Origin: GWA1-54-10 sp043784925
GTDB lineage: Bacteria; Patescibacteriota; Minisyncoccia; Phycocordibacterales; SBAW01
DNA length: 64,000 bases
Direction: 5' to 3'
Assembly: GCA_043784925.1 (NCBI GenBank)
Contig: JAYVXU010000025.1
Location: forward strand, 27,225 to 91,224
Shown piece by piece: positions 7,878 to 16,264 of the stretch. A program made the position numbers and the translations under genes. Numbering within the stretch: the stretch's first letter is position 1; each line of letters opens with the position of its first letter. The notes below the pieces were generated by a model. That model was not told the origin of the DNA. It worked only from the letters and a program-made list of their open reading frames with translations, and did no database searches.

Positions 7878-8096
7878 ATGACGGAACTTACTCCAGAAAT
7901 TGAGTCGAAACTTGATATGCTAGAAGCAAAGATCGACGCCCTGTATGTTTCTACAGAAAAAACGCGAAAAATTTTAAAGTGGACTGGCATTATTACTATT
8001 GCCACTTTTGTTATTCCTTTACTGCTAGCACCCCTTCTCATCCCGCTTCTCCCTGCCTTTTTCCAGTCGCAAGGAGTCGCTATCCCTGGACTATAG
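7878..8096 (+). CDS. Small membrane protein
   Basis: 72 residues: a charged, probably coiled-coil N-terminus (PEIESKLDMLEAKIDALYVS) followed by one long hydrophobic hairpin (about 34-62). Unknown function. TGC-TACACT (7862-7870) ends 7 bases before the ATG, indicating a leaderless mRNA. Confidence 0.7.
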   Translation: MTELTPEIESKLDMLEAKIDALYVSTEKTRKILKWTGIITIATFVIPLLLAPLLIPLLPAFFQSQGVAIPGL

Positions 8097-8196
8097 ACTA
8101 AAACTCCAACGACTTGCCTTATTTTAAAAAGGTGGTAGGATGCGCCGAGCTTCTTATTAGGGCCTGGTGCATTCTATTATCTAATCTATAAGTATT

Positions 8197-9105
8197 ATGT
8201 TGTTTTCTACATTTTCGCGTAAGGCTGTTTTTACCCTCGTACTCGCTCTCGCCGCTCTCCCCGTGCTTTCGTATGCTCAAAATTACAACTGCACGTACCC
8301 CTTTTATAATGGTACTGGCACCTGTGCCCAGCCTGGAATGCTACACGTCTATGTGGTTACTCTCCCTACTAGCAACCAGCCATCTCGCGTACCTGCAGAC
8401 TTCACTGTGGTAGTGCATGCTCAGAGTGTGCCCCAGCAAACATTTGCGGGTTCACAAAGCGGCACCACCGTCACCCTCCAAGGTGCATATACTGTCGAAG
8501 TGCTTCCTATGCAAAATTACACCCAAACGTATTCTCGAGGTTGTACGGGGACCATATACTCACAAGAAGAAACATGTGTTATCACTATGAGCCCGAACTA
8601 TGCGTATAGCGTGCCGGTGACACCTTACCAGTATCCATACCCTTACGCGCAAAATGTCTTAACCTGTGCGCCAGCGTACCAAACAGTGAGTCTTGGACAG
8701 AGTGTACACTTTACTGCAATCGGAGGCACGAACCCTTATACATGGTCTACGGGTCACTCTACATACCAAGCGATTGGCCCTGTCTTTAACACCGTACTTC
8801 AAAACTCTGGAGAGCAAACTGTCAGTGTCTCGAACGGAACACAAACAGCGGTATGTACTGTCAACGTAGTGGGCGGACATGGACCTGTGATGCCTCCACC
8901 TACAACTATTTCAACTATTTCAAACACCACCATTGTAGGCCCTGCAACTTTTACTGCGCAATATGTGCCAGCACCAAGGCTTCCTAACACAGGATTTGGC
9001 CCAGCATCACTTGTTCAGTGGATATTTGCTGTATTGGCACTAGCAGGTGTTGGTGTCCTCATAACTCCGTATGTTAGAAAATCGTTCGTATCCATTGCGC
9101 AATAA
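8197..9105 (+). CDS. Secreted LPNTG surface protein (sortase substrate)
   Basis: 302 residues. Signal peptide (to about 27, LSYA-QN), a Cys- and Tyr-rich exported part with at least one Ig/PKD-like segment (about 150-225), then a sorting signal: LPNTG at 262-266, a hydrophobic stretch and a positively charged tail (VRKSF). This is the layout of a cell-wall-anchored protein. The sortase gene overlaps its 3' end, so the two form a dedicated pair. The ligand and the surface polymer used for attachment are unknown. Confidence 0.85.
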   Translation: MLFSTFSRKAVFTLVLALAALPVLSYAQNYNCTYPFYNGTGTCAQPGMLHVYVVTLPTSNQPSRVPADFTVVVHAQSVPQQTFAGSQSGTTVTLQGAYTVEVLPMQNYTQTYSRGCTGTIYSQEETCVITMSPNYAYSVPVTPYQYPYPYAQNVLTCAPAYQTVSLGQSVHFTAIGGTNPYTWSTGHSTYQAIGPVFNTVLQNSGEQTVSVSNGTQTAVCTVNVVGGHGPVMPPPTTISTISNTTIVGPATFTAQYVPAPRLPNTGFGPASLVQWIFAVLALAGVGVLITPYVRKSFVSIAQ

Positions 9106-9733
9106 TAACTATTCAAAAGTGCGTCAGTATATAGTCCACATAACCTGTGCTGTTTTGGGTGGGTTAGTGGTTGTGTATGGCGCAAATGACGTAGTACATA
9201 GAATACGAGCCTATCCACTTCAGAGTGCAGTTTCAAAGCCGGTTGTGACCGCAACCTCACCTATATACCTAGACAGTGCACCTGCACTTGTACCGGCACG
9301 TATTAGCGTGCCGGCAATTGGTGTTAATGCAGAAGTTGAAGAAGTTCAAAAAACAAAAGCAGGTGCTATGGCAACTCCAACAAAATTTAGTAATGTAGGT
9401 TGGTATACCCTCGGGGTTTCTCCTGGTGCTGCCGGGAATGCCGTATTTGATGGTCATGTAAATAACGCACTTACCAGGGCGGGTGTATTTGAACATCTCT
9501 CTTTAGTCAAAGTGGGGGATACTGTTGTGGTCATTAATGCGCAAGCACAAAGGCTTGTCTTTGTAGTGACTGATATAGAGGACTATACAAATGACGAAGC
9601 TCCACTAGAAAGAATATTTGCGATTGACGGCCCGTCTGGTGTGGTACTTATAACCTGTGCAGGGGAGTGGGATGCTCATGCGAGGTCTTTCAATAAGCGT
9701 CTGGTGGTATACGCTCGACTCGTGTCGGAGTAG
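9071..9733 (+). CDS. Sortase, probably class F-like
   Basis: 220 residues: one N-terminal membrane segment (about 20-38) and a sortase domain with the catalytic triad in place, H129 (FDGHVN), C196 (LITCAGEW) and R210 (NKRLVVYA). The TCAG...KRLVVYA pattern is closest to class F/D sortases of Gram-positives. It should cleave LPNTG between Thr and Gly and attach the upstream protein to a surface nucleophile. It overlaps the substrate gene by 35 bases, so expression is coupled. Confidence 0.9.
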   Translation: MLENRSYPLRNNNYSKVRQYIVHITCAVLGGLVVVYGANDVVHRIRAYPLQSAVSKPVVTATSPIYLDSAPALVPARISVPAIGVNAEVEEVQKTKAGAMATPTKFSNVGWYTLGVSPGAAGNAVFDGHVNNALTRAGVFEHLSLVKVGDTVVVINAQAQRLVFVVTDIEDYTNDEAPLERIFAIDGPSGVVLITCAGEWDAHARSFNKRLVVYARLVSE

Positions 9734-9763
9734 ATTCTGCAGATTGTGCTTTGACTGTGTTCA

Positions 9764-9882
9764 TGGTATCCTAGCGCTGTTCCTAAGTAAGTTCTCCGGT
9801 CCGCAGTGCGGCAATGTAGGGGAGGTCGCCTTACGAGAAGAACGGGGCAAATAGCCCTATTAATTCATTCGATAGCGCAACT
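9764..9882 (+). promoter_or_regulatory. Promoter and ~100-base structured leader of the RRM gene
   Basis: TGG-TATCCT (9764-9772), with a weak TTGTGC -35 at 17 bp, places the start near 9780. The leader of about 103 bases contains small hairpins (CCGC-AGT-GCGG; GGGC-AAATA-GCCC) and no Shine-Dalgarno before ATG 9883. A long leader is unusual in this window and could be an autoregulatory target for the RNA-binding product. Confidence 0.45.
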
Positions 9883-10143
9883 ATGGTACAAAAGTTATTT
9901 GTAGGTGGCATCCCGTGGAAAACCACGAAGGAAGAGCTCCAAGATGCATTTGCTAAAGCAGGTGAAGTTGTCTCAGCATCCATTGTTATGGATCGTGAGA
10001 CTCGCGAATCTCGCGGATTTGGCTTCATTGAGATGGCAGATGAGGCAGCAGCTGACAGCGCAATTGCCATGTGGAATGGCAAGGAGTTCGGAGGCCGCAT
10101 GCTCAAAGTGGACTACGCTCGCCCTAAGGAAGGCCAGCAGTAA
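9883..10143 (+). CDS. RRM-domain RNA-binding protein
   Basis: 86 residues forming a single RNA recognition motif: RNP2 is LFVGGI (5-10) and RNP1 is RGFGFIEM (about 44-51), with the aromatic residues that stack on RNA. Resembles cyanobacterial Rbp and other bacterial glycine-rich RRM proteins but lacks the Gly-rich tail. Such proteins are often cold-induced. It is monocistronic with a long leader and a terminator. Confidence 0.92.
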   Translation: MVQKLFVGGIPWKTTKEELQDAFAKAGEVVSASIVMDRETRESRGFGFIEMADEAAADSAIAMWNGKEFGGRMLKVDYARPKEGQQ

Positions 10144-10181
10144 CAACTGCCCCCTCTAATTCCGGCTCTCAGCCGAAATGC

Positions 10182-10217
10182 AAAAAATCCCTCCATCAAC
10201 TGATAGGGGGATTTTTT
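10182..10217 (+). terminator. Terminator after the RRM gene
   Basis: AAAAAATCCC (10182-10191) pairs with GGGATTTTTT (10208-10217), ending in a T-run. Confidence 0.8.
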
Positions 10218-10281
10218 GGTATTATGATAAGCAAAGCAAAATTTTTAAAAAAGTCTTCATCCGCACTTTTTTATAGTCGCT

Positions 10282-11226
10282 ATGCTCCTTAAAAAAGCGG
10301 CACGTCCCCACCTAGACTTTTTTAAAAATTTTGCTTTGCATCGTATGCCGCTTATTAAAGAAATTAAAAAATATTATACGGAGCATGGTCGCAGTCATTT
10401 GCCATGGCGGCAGACTCACGACCCTTACAAAGTTTTGGTGTCTGAAGTAATGCTCCAACAGACGCAAGTTGACAGGGTGCTTCCCAAATACGAAGTTTTC
10501 ATAAAAAAGTTTCCCACAGCTACTGCACTTTCAAAAGCAAATCTTCACGACGTTCTCGCCCTTTGGAGCGGGCTTGGCTACAATCGGCGCGCAAAATTTT
10601 TGCATGAGGCAGCAAAAGTTGTGGTTGTAAAATATAAAGGAAAATTCCCTAAAGATGTTTTTGTACTAGAAAGTTTGCCCGGTGTAGGGCCATACACTGC
10701 AAGAGCAATCGCTGCCTTTGCCTATAACCAGCCTGTGGTATTTATTGAAACAAATATACGCACTGTCTTTATGTATTTTAGTATTTTACAAAATAACAAA
10801 ATAGAAAATAAATCTTTTTCTATGAAAAGTATTAAAAATAATTCTGAAAAAATTTCAGACACAGAATTGTTGCCACTCATAAAGTATGCACTCACTCGCT
10901 CAAAAATGCAGCCGAGAGATTTTTATGCTGCACTTATGGACTATGGCTCCTACCTTAAGCAATCGGGGGTACGCCTGAACAGTAAAAGTAAACACTATAC
11001 AAAGCAGCCAAAATTCAAAGGCTCGGCAAGGCAACTTCGCGGAGAAATCGTCCGGCAACTGCTCGTCACTTCTTTAACGAAGCAGAAACTTATTAGTGCT
11101 ACCGCTCACGCTCTTAGAATAGAAGTCAATGAAATTGAAAATAGTCGAATTGAAAAAGAAATACTTGTGCTGCTCAAAGAAAATCTGATAGAGAAAAAAG
11201 CAAAAAAATTTGAAATTAAAAAATAA
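10282..11226 (+). CDS. mutY: MutY-like adenine DNA glycosylase lacking the Fe-S cluster
   Basis: 314 residues (293 if ATG 10345 is used). HhH-GPD fold: LPWR, SEVMLQQTQV with catalytic E55, and the helix-hairpin-helix LPGVGPYTARAIAAF. Two departures from E. coli MutY: the second catalytic position (Asp138, LDGNV) is Glu here (FIETNI, E156), and none of the four Cys of the 4Fe-4S loop is present (DYGSYLKQSGVRLNSKSKHY). A charged insert of about 30 residues follows the catalytic block and there is no NUDT1-like 8-oxoG domain. It should still act in A:8-oxoG repair, but this needs assay. Confidence 0.85.
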   Translation: MLLKKAARPHLDFFKNFALHRMPLIKEIKKYYTEHGRSHLPWRQTHDPYKVLVSEVMLQQTQVDRVLPKYEVFIKKFPTATALSKANLHDVLALWSGLGYNRRAKFLHEAAKVVVVKYKGKFPKDVFVLESLPGVGPYTARAIAAFAYNQPVVFIETNIRTVFMYFSILQNNKIENKSFSMKSIKNNSEKISDTELLPLIKYALTRSKMQPRDFYAALMDYGSYLKQSGVRLNSKSKHYTKQPKFKGSARQLRGEIVRQLLVTSLTKQKLISATAHALRIEVNEIENSRIEKEILVLLKENLIEKKAKKFEIKK

Positions 11227-11247
11227 AACGCTGAATATTTCAGCGTT
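11227..11247. terminator. Inverted repeat between convergent gene ends
   Basis: AACGCTGAA (11227-11235) pairs with TTCAGCGTT (11239-11247). It lies between the MutY stop and the stop of the minus-strand zinc protein. There is no strong T-run, so termination may be weak. Confidence 0.5.
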
Positions 11248-11512
11248 ATCTGATGCACAACTTCTTCTTTGTGGTAGGGAACAAAAAGCCAAGCGCATAG
11301 GATGGATATTCCTTAACAAGCCACTCGTTACTTTCGTACCCTTCGCCTCGATGCTCCTGACCAAGTTGGAAGTGGGATACAGAGATATCGAAGGTGAGTT
11401 GCCTCAGGGCACTATTGGGACAGCCTGATAAATGCTCGGGCAGAGAGTTTCGCTCTAGTCGGCAATATATGCACCATGATGCAACGTGCCCTTTGGTCGG
11501 GCCCTCTTCCAT
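11246..11512 (-). CDS. Small putative zinc-finger protein
   Basis: 88 residues. A CxxC...HxxxC cluster (CIYCRLERNSLPEHLSGC) could bind one zinc ion. No family recognised. The start is set by AAAGGAACC, a Shine-Dalgarno about 9 bases before the ATG at 11512; the frame is open 21 codons further upstream. It is divergent from the gene at 11595 and belongs to the group of small cassettes with ribosome-binding sites. Confidence 0.6.
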   Translation of the reverse strand: MEEGPTKGHVASWCIYCRLERNSLPEHLSGCPNSALRQLTFDISVSHFQLGQEHRGEGYESNEWLVKEYPSYALGFLFPTTKKKLCIR

Positions 11513-11525
11513 TTCTGAGGTTCCT

Positions 11526-11553
11526 TTGAATGGTTGCTGATTTTTGTTATACC
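11526..11553 (+). promoter_or_regulatory. Promoter with -35 and extended -10
   Basis: TTGAAT (11526-11531), 16-bp spacer and TGT-TATACC (11545-11553) give a leader of about 35 bases holding AAGGA (11581-11585) before ATG 11595. Confidence 0.65.
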
Positions 11554-11594
11554 AGGTACTATCCGATTTAGCCACTCACAAAGGAATAAGTAAT

Positions 11595-11909
11595 ATGAAC
11601 AGTGTCGACATGCTGTTTGTGAATACCCCAGATGTTACAGAGCTACCAGGTATAAATGATGGGATTAGGGGAGTAATATTTGATGTGATGTATGAGTGTG
11701 GTATAGCAATTGCTGGCCAAGCGGACGAAATATCCCTCAATTCAAGGTTAGAGACAGGGCAAGGTAAACACTGCTTTATCACAGTTGCGCTCGAGACTTC
11801 TGTTGACGAAAGTGTGAGGCGAGAGTGCGAGTCAAAACTCGCCATGGAAGTTCTTCAATATTTACCTGATGATGTAAATTGCACCGCTAGTATTCTTGAA
11901 TGCGCTTAG
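11595..11909 (+). CDS. Hypothetical cytoplasmic protein
   Basis: 104 residues, no membrane segment. The fold seems alpha/beta (VIFDVMYECGIAIAGQADEISLNSRL ... CFITVALETSVDESVRRECE), but no family is recognised. Start from the AAGGA Shine-Dalgarno 9 bases upstream. The gene is a single unit with its own promoter and terminator. Confidence 0.6.
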   Translation: MNSVDMLFVNTPDVTELPGINDGIRGVIFDVMYECGIAIAGQADEISLNSRLETGQGKHCFITVALETSVDESVRRECESKLAMEVLQYLPDDVNCTASILECA

Positions 11910-11917
11910 ATAACTTG

Positions 11918-11945
11918 TCTCCACTAACACTGGAGATTTTTATTT
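11918..11945 (+). terminator. Rho-independent terminator
   Basis: TCTCCA (11918-11923) and TGGAGA (11931-11936), followed by TTTTTATTT. Confidence 0.8.
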
Positions 11946-11967
11946 GAGCGTATTCCCTCTGATAAGA

Positions 11968-11995
11968 AAAAACCACTCAGCGAAGAGTGGTTTTT
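11968..11995. terminator. Bidirectional terminator
   Basis: AAAAACCACTC (11968-11978) pairs with GAGTGGTTTTT (11985-11995). A-run and T-run flank the stem, so it can serve the converging genes at 11595 (+) and 12013 (-). Confidence 0.8.
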
Positions 11996-12005
11996 GTACC
12001 GAATT

Positions 12006-12026
12006 CTAAACCTCAATGAGGTTTAG
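12006..12026. repeat. Perfect 10-bp inverted repeat
   Basis: CTAAACCTCA (12006-12015), one base, TGAGGTTTAG (12017-12026). It overlaps the stop codon of the minus-strand gene ending at 12013. Confidence 0.6.
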
Positions 12027-12489
12027 AAGTAAAATTCACATACTCAAGATTTATTACAGGTATTTTAACAATACCCTTATCCGTAAAATGTATGATGAAA
12101 CTACCCTTGGTATATGTAGTGTCTATGTCTGTACAGGCAAGAAGTCCGGAGCGATCAGGAGAAAGGCTAAGAGACGTCCGATTACCCACAATACTTTTCA
12201 GGTCGAGAACCAATGTCTGCTGTGGAATTGTCCAGAGCAAATATTTGAGACAGAGGTCAAGACGGTACAAGGATCTGTCTGACGTATCTTCTACGGTGAC
12301 CTTGCTTGTGCCTTTTTTAAGAGTACATTTCAGCGTCCCATCCCAAGTGATCTGACATAGTACAACTCTTGTCTGCAAGAACCTGGCTCGTCCGAAGGAC
12401 AAGTGTACCCTTCCGCCGCGTTCTTTAACAAGATGGTCAGTAGCGGCCACTAAAATCTGGGCCATTCTACTTTGTTCCCGAGCGTCCAT
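12013..12489 (-). CDS. Hypothetical protein
   Basis: 158 residues from ATG 12489, chosen because AAGGAG lies 7 bases upstream. No signal peptide or membrane segment; mixed alpha/beta with several short strands (GGRVHLSFGRARFL, RVVLCQITWDGTLKCTL). No family recognised. Single-gene unit with a consensus promoter and terminators, richer in GC than the surrounding housekeeping genes. Confidence 0.65.
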   Translation of the reverse strand: MDAREQSRMAQILVAATDHLVKERGGRVHLSFGRARFLQTRVVLCQITWDGTLKCTLKKGTSKVTVEDTSDRSLYRLDLCLKYLLWTIPQQTLVLDLKSIVGNRTSLSLSPDRSGLLACTDIDTTYTKGSFIIHFTDKGIVKIPVINLEYVNFTSKPH

Positions 12490-12538
12490 GATAAAGCTCC
12501 TTGAACGTATCCCACGAGACGTCAATGGGTCCAAAAAT

Positions 12539-12567
12539 ATAATACCTTAAATTATTTGTTTCGTCAA
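12539..12567 (-). promoter_or_regulatory. Consensus promoter overlapping the RNase J stop
   Basis: On the minus strand TTGACG (12567-12562), 17-bp spacer, TATTAT (12544-12539). The -35 contains the RNase J stop codon. Leader of about 45 bases to the Shine-Dalgarno-led ATG at 12489. Confidence 0.65.
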
Positions 12568-14453
12568 ACGCCGAGTACGACCGGGATAACAATAGGGCGT
12601 TTGTTAGTTTTTTCGAAGAGGAACCTGGCAACCGCGTCGGTCACGTTATTTTTGACGTAGTCGAAGTTAACCGGTTGCATGCCCTGCGTTGTGTCTTCAA
12701 TAGTTTTTTTGATGATAAGGCGGGTTTGAGAAAGTAAGTCTTGATTTTCGCGCAAGTAGACAAAGCCGCGAGAAATAATGTCGGGGGACTTGCGAAGTTT
12801 ACCGGTCTTGGGGTTGACGGTTGCTATGATGACAAACATACCTTCTTGGGCCAACACATTTCGGTCGCGAATAACCACTTCTTGGATGTCGCCGATCGAG
12901 AAGCCATCCACCAAGCGTAAACTATTTGGAGCCATTACATTGAGGCGCACAAAGCTTTGGCCTTCGTCCTGGATCTCCAGTATTGCGCCGTTGTCAGGGA
13001 TGACGATGTCGCTTTCAGCACGACCACATGCTTTAGCAATGTCCGCGTGTACTCGTAACATGTAGTGGTAGCCGTGCAGGGGCATAAAAAATTTTGGGTT
13101 AATTTTGGAATGTATCCAAAATGTTTCGTCGCGGTTAGCATGGCCTGAAGCGTGGACCTCCATCGTGTCGCGGTGGACAATGCGTGCGCCCTGTCTACTT
13201 AGGTTGTCTTTGAGTTTTTGTACCGAGCGTTCGTTGCCGGGGATAACTGAAGAGGAAAGTACAACTGTGTCACCTTTTTTAATTTTGACATTTTTGTGAG
13301 TTTTGAGCGCAATACGCATCAGTGCCGCAAATTCGTCGCCCTGTGCCCCCGTGGCTAAAATAACTATCTTACTGTCGGGAAGACTCTCAAGTTGCTCGGC
13401 GCCTATAAACGTTTTGTCTGCTACCTTGAGCATGCCCAAATGCTTTACTATTTCAATATTGACCTTCATGCTCCTTCCTTCGATAAGTACTTTTTTGCCA
13501 CAGCGCTCAGCAGCTTCGAGCATGCGCATAATGCGCTCAAGTTGTGAAGAGAAGGTGCCGATGATAAGCCGGCCAGTCGCGTTGGTAATAATTTCGTCTA
13601 AGTTTTTTTGTACTACTCGCTCTGGCACCGAAAAACCTGGTTTGTCAACGTTTGTCGAGTCCGCAGCAAGAAAGAGCACTTTTTTGTCTTTAAAGTAGCC
13701 AAATTCTTTTTCTTCGGTTTCGGTCGGGATCCCCCCTAAGTGGTCCAAGCGCAAGTCGCCGGTAAATACACACTCGCCATAAGGGGTTTCTATAACAATA
13801 CCCATTGAGTCGGGGATAGTATGGTAGACCGAGAAAAATTTAACCCGGATATTACCTGCTTTAATAGTGTCTTCTTTTTCAACCTCGTGGATATCGAGAG
13901 GTTTTAAATTTGGAAATTCTTCCTGGCGCTTGCGGATCATGACAGCAGTTAAACGTCGTGTAAAAATAGGTGGGTAGCCTATGCGGTCGATAACGTAGGG
14001 TATGGCGCCTATGTGGTCGAGGTGGCCGTGAGTGATAAACATACCGCGGATTTTGTGCTGTCGGTCTTCAAGATATTTGGTGTTTGGCAAAATATAGTCG
14101 ATACCTGGTGTATCGTCTTCTTTAAATTGGAAACCACAATCGATAATAATAATGTCATCACCAAATTCGAAAGCGGTCATATTGCGGCCGATCTCTTCAA
14201 CACCCCCCAAAGGAATTATACGGATATTTCCTGCCTCAAGTGGGGGGATCTGTTGCTCGTCAGAATTTTGGCTTGCGTTTGTCGCGCCAGGCTCGGATAT
14301 TTCACGAGGCGGCGGCGACTGATGCGGGCGGGGTCCATTATTGCGCCCACCACGGCGGTTGAGAGGGCGACGAGCGCCAAATTTGCGAGGTCCATTAGTG
14401 GGTTTACTGCCGGGTGAGCGGCGAGAATTTTGTGGTTTATTTTCTTGTTCCAT
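12564..14453 (-). CDS. rnj: Ribonuclease J
   Basis: 629 residues. Metallo-beta-lactamase/beta-CASP RNase: HxHxDH at 142-147 (THGHLDH), GDLRLD and the later HASGHA block, plus the RNase J C-terminal domain. It processes and degrades mRNA and rRNA by 5'-exo- and endonuclease action. The first 75 residues are a disordered Arg/Gly/Pro-rich extension (RRPLNRRGGRNNGPRP) not found in Bacillus RNase J1, probably for RNA or ribosome contact. Its promoter was not identified. Confidence 0.95.
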   Translation of the reverse strand: MEQENKPQNSRRSPGSKPTNGPRKFGARRPLNRRGGRNNGPRPHQSPPPREISEPGATNASQNSDEQQIPPLEAGNIRIIPLGGVEEIGRNMTAFEFGDDIIIIDCGFQFKEDDTPGIDYILPNTKYLEDRQHKIRGMFITHGHLDHIGAIPYVIDRIGYPPIFTRRLTAVMIRKRQEEFPNLKPLDIHEVEKEDTIKAGNIRVKFFSVYHTIPDSMGIVIETPYGECVFTGDLRLDHLGGIPTETEEKEFGYFKDKKVLFLAADSTNVDKPGFSVPERVVQKNLDEIITNATGRLIIGTFSSQLERIMRMLEAAERCGKKVLIEGRSMKVNIEIVKHLGMLKVADKTFIGAEQLESLPDSKIVILATGAQGDEFAALMRIALKTHKNVKIKKGDTVVLSSSVIPGNERSVQKLKDNLSRQGARIVHRDTMEVHASGHANRDETFWIHSKINPKFFMPLHGYHYMLRVHADIAKACGRAESDIVIPDNGAILEIQDEGQSFVRLNVMAPNSLRLVDGFSIGDIQEVVIRDRNVLAQEGMFVIIATVNPKTGKLRKSPDIISRGFVYLRENQDLLSQTRLIIKKTIEDTTQGMQPVNFDYVKNNVTDAVARFLFEKTNKRPIVIPVVLGV

Positions 14454-14498
14454 AACGTGCTGCTTTAAATAATTAATAGGTTAGTGTCTCGATACTGA

Positions 14499-16238
14499 TT
14501 ATCGTACGAAGATTGGCCATACGCGGTCAGTCTCACGATGCCAATTTGCTACGCTCAAAAATCTATCACTCGGGGTCTCTATAAATCCTAGATTAAGGCC
14601 CTGGATGTCTTTAGGAACAATATACACGAAATCAGGCGCATAGAGAAATACAGCGGGGTGGTCGGAGTTAATTGCGTCAGTAAACTGTTTATATAGGGGT
14701 GCTTTTTGGGTGTCGTCAGATGTGCTTCGTACTTGAGACAGCAGTTTGTCTACGGCTGAGTTTGTGTACAGCGCAATATTGAGTCCTGGGTCTAAACGCT
14801 CAGACGAGCTCCAAAAGGCAAACAGATCAGGTTCGCGACCAATAACTTCGCCAAAGAGCAAAGCGTCGTATTTTCGAGGTCGTAGCACGTTTTGTGTTAA
14901 ATCTCCTTGTTCGTATATATGTACTTCAACTGACGCTCCCATCGCACTCCAAGCTTGGCGTATAAATTCGGCAGCAGTGCGCAACTCCGGCACATTGCTT
15001 GTGGACAGCGAAAGCTTAATTTTTTGCGTTTTTATATTTTTTCCGGTGCCTGTTGTTTTTTGAAGTACACCGTCTTGTCCTGGCTCCCATCCTGCAAGTA
15101 TTAATTGGTTTTTAGCATCAACAGCTTTGTTGCTGCTTGAAGATGCGGTTGCCGTGGATTCAGTGGCAACACTCGGGGGCAAAGGTCCCGTCAATGGCGT
15201 GCCATACCCGTTGAGGACTTGTTTAACCAGTGTGGTGCGGTCAATTGCACTGTTCAGAGCAGCACGCACAGTCGGGTCACGCAACACCTCCGACTGATTT
15301 TGATTAAAGAATACAGCAAATACTCGATTAAGAGGGGCAGCTGCTAATCGCATGTGTGTAAGTTCAGGTACGCGGGCGGGCGAAATGCCACTTGCCGCGC
15401 TTACATCACCTTTTTTAACAGCGGTAATGAGCGCTTCTTCATTTTGATAAAAATGAAAAATAAGAGTACTTATGTATGGAGAATGAGGAAGAAAATGTTC
15501 ATTGGCTTTGAGTGTAATAGATGAAGGAACACCAGAAGATGTACGGGCTACTGAGTCGACTTTGTACGGTCCGGAACCGACCGCATACATATTGAGGTTG
15601 CTATAGGCAAACTCCTCGTCCGAAATATTTCCCCATAAATGTTCGGGCAAAATCCCCAACGTGAGGTTTTCGATAAAAGGAGCATATGCTTGTTTGAGAG
15701 TAAAAGAGACGACCCTGTCACTTACTTTTTGAACCTGGATGCCGTTCCAGTTGGGACGCTCAGGGCTTTTGAGTGCTGAGTCTTGAGTTTTTGCAATAGT
15801 AAACACGATGTCGTCTGCCATAACGGGTTTGTCGTCATGAAAAGTTGCAGTGGGTCGTAAGGTAAAAGTGTAAGTTTTACCATCAGGTGATATGGTGTAT
15901 TTTTCCGCTAAATCTGGAACATAGGTGCCCTCAGGAGTGGCGCGAAGAAGGCCTGAAAACACGACGGCACTTACGTCATGGTCGGCATCAGATACTGCCA
16001 GTACTGGGTTTATAAAACGTGGAGCCCCAATCAAACCTTCGGAGTATGAACCGCCGTGGGTCGGCACTTCAACGAGTAAAGCATTGTTGAGCATGTACAG
16101 CAATATGCAGGAGCTCAGTACTAAGAGTGCAGAAAAAAATATAAATAAAAGCCGCCCGCTTGCTGAAAAGGAACGGATAGTTTCTTGGAGCGACCCTCGA
16201 GATACACGAGAGTCAGCCGGATCCGGGCTGCTGCGCAT
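14499..16238 (-). CDS. Membrane-anchored family 5 (oligopeptide-type) solute-binding protein
   Basis: 579 residues. N-terminal membrane anchor (about 28-50, no lipobox) and an SBP_bac_5/OppA-like fold (GGSYSEGLIGAPRFINPVLA; VSAVVFSGLLR; YTFTLRPTATFHDDKPVMADDIVF). In transporters this subunit delivers peptides to a permease, but no permease or ATPase is nearby. It follows SecG by 26 bases in the same direction, so it is probably co-transcribed. An upstream TTG (16247) is an alternative start. Confidence 0.88.
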   Translation of the reverse strand: MRSSPDPADSRVSRGSLQETIRSFSASGRLLFIFFSALLVLSSCILLYMLNNALLVEVPTHGGSYSEGLIGAPRFINPVLAVSDADHDVSAVVFSGLLRATPEGTYVPDLAEKYTISPDGKTYTFTLRPTATFHDDKPVMADDIVFTIAKTQDSALKSPERPNWNGIQVQKVSDRVVSFTLKQAYAPFIENLTLGILPEHLWGNISDEEFAYSNLNMYAVGSGPYKVDSVARTSSGVPSSITLKANEHFLPHSPYISTLIFHFYQNEEALITAVKKGDVSAASGISPARVPELTHMRLAAAPLNRVFAVFFNQNQSEVLRDPTVRAALNSAIDRTTLVKQVLNGYGTPLTGPLPPSVATESTATASSSSNKAVDAKNQLILAGWEPGQDGVLQKTTGTGKNIKTQKIKLSLSTSNVPELRTAAEFIRQAWSAMGASVEVHIYEQGDLTQNVLRPRKYDALLFGEVIGREPDLFAFWSSSERLDPGLNIALYTNSAVDKLLSQVRSTSDDTQKAPLYKQFTDAINSDHPAVFLYAPDFVYIVPKDIQGLNLGFIETPSDRFLSVANWHRETDRVWPIFVR

Positions 16239-16264
16239 AAAGAGCAATAATTAGTTGTCTAGTA

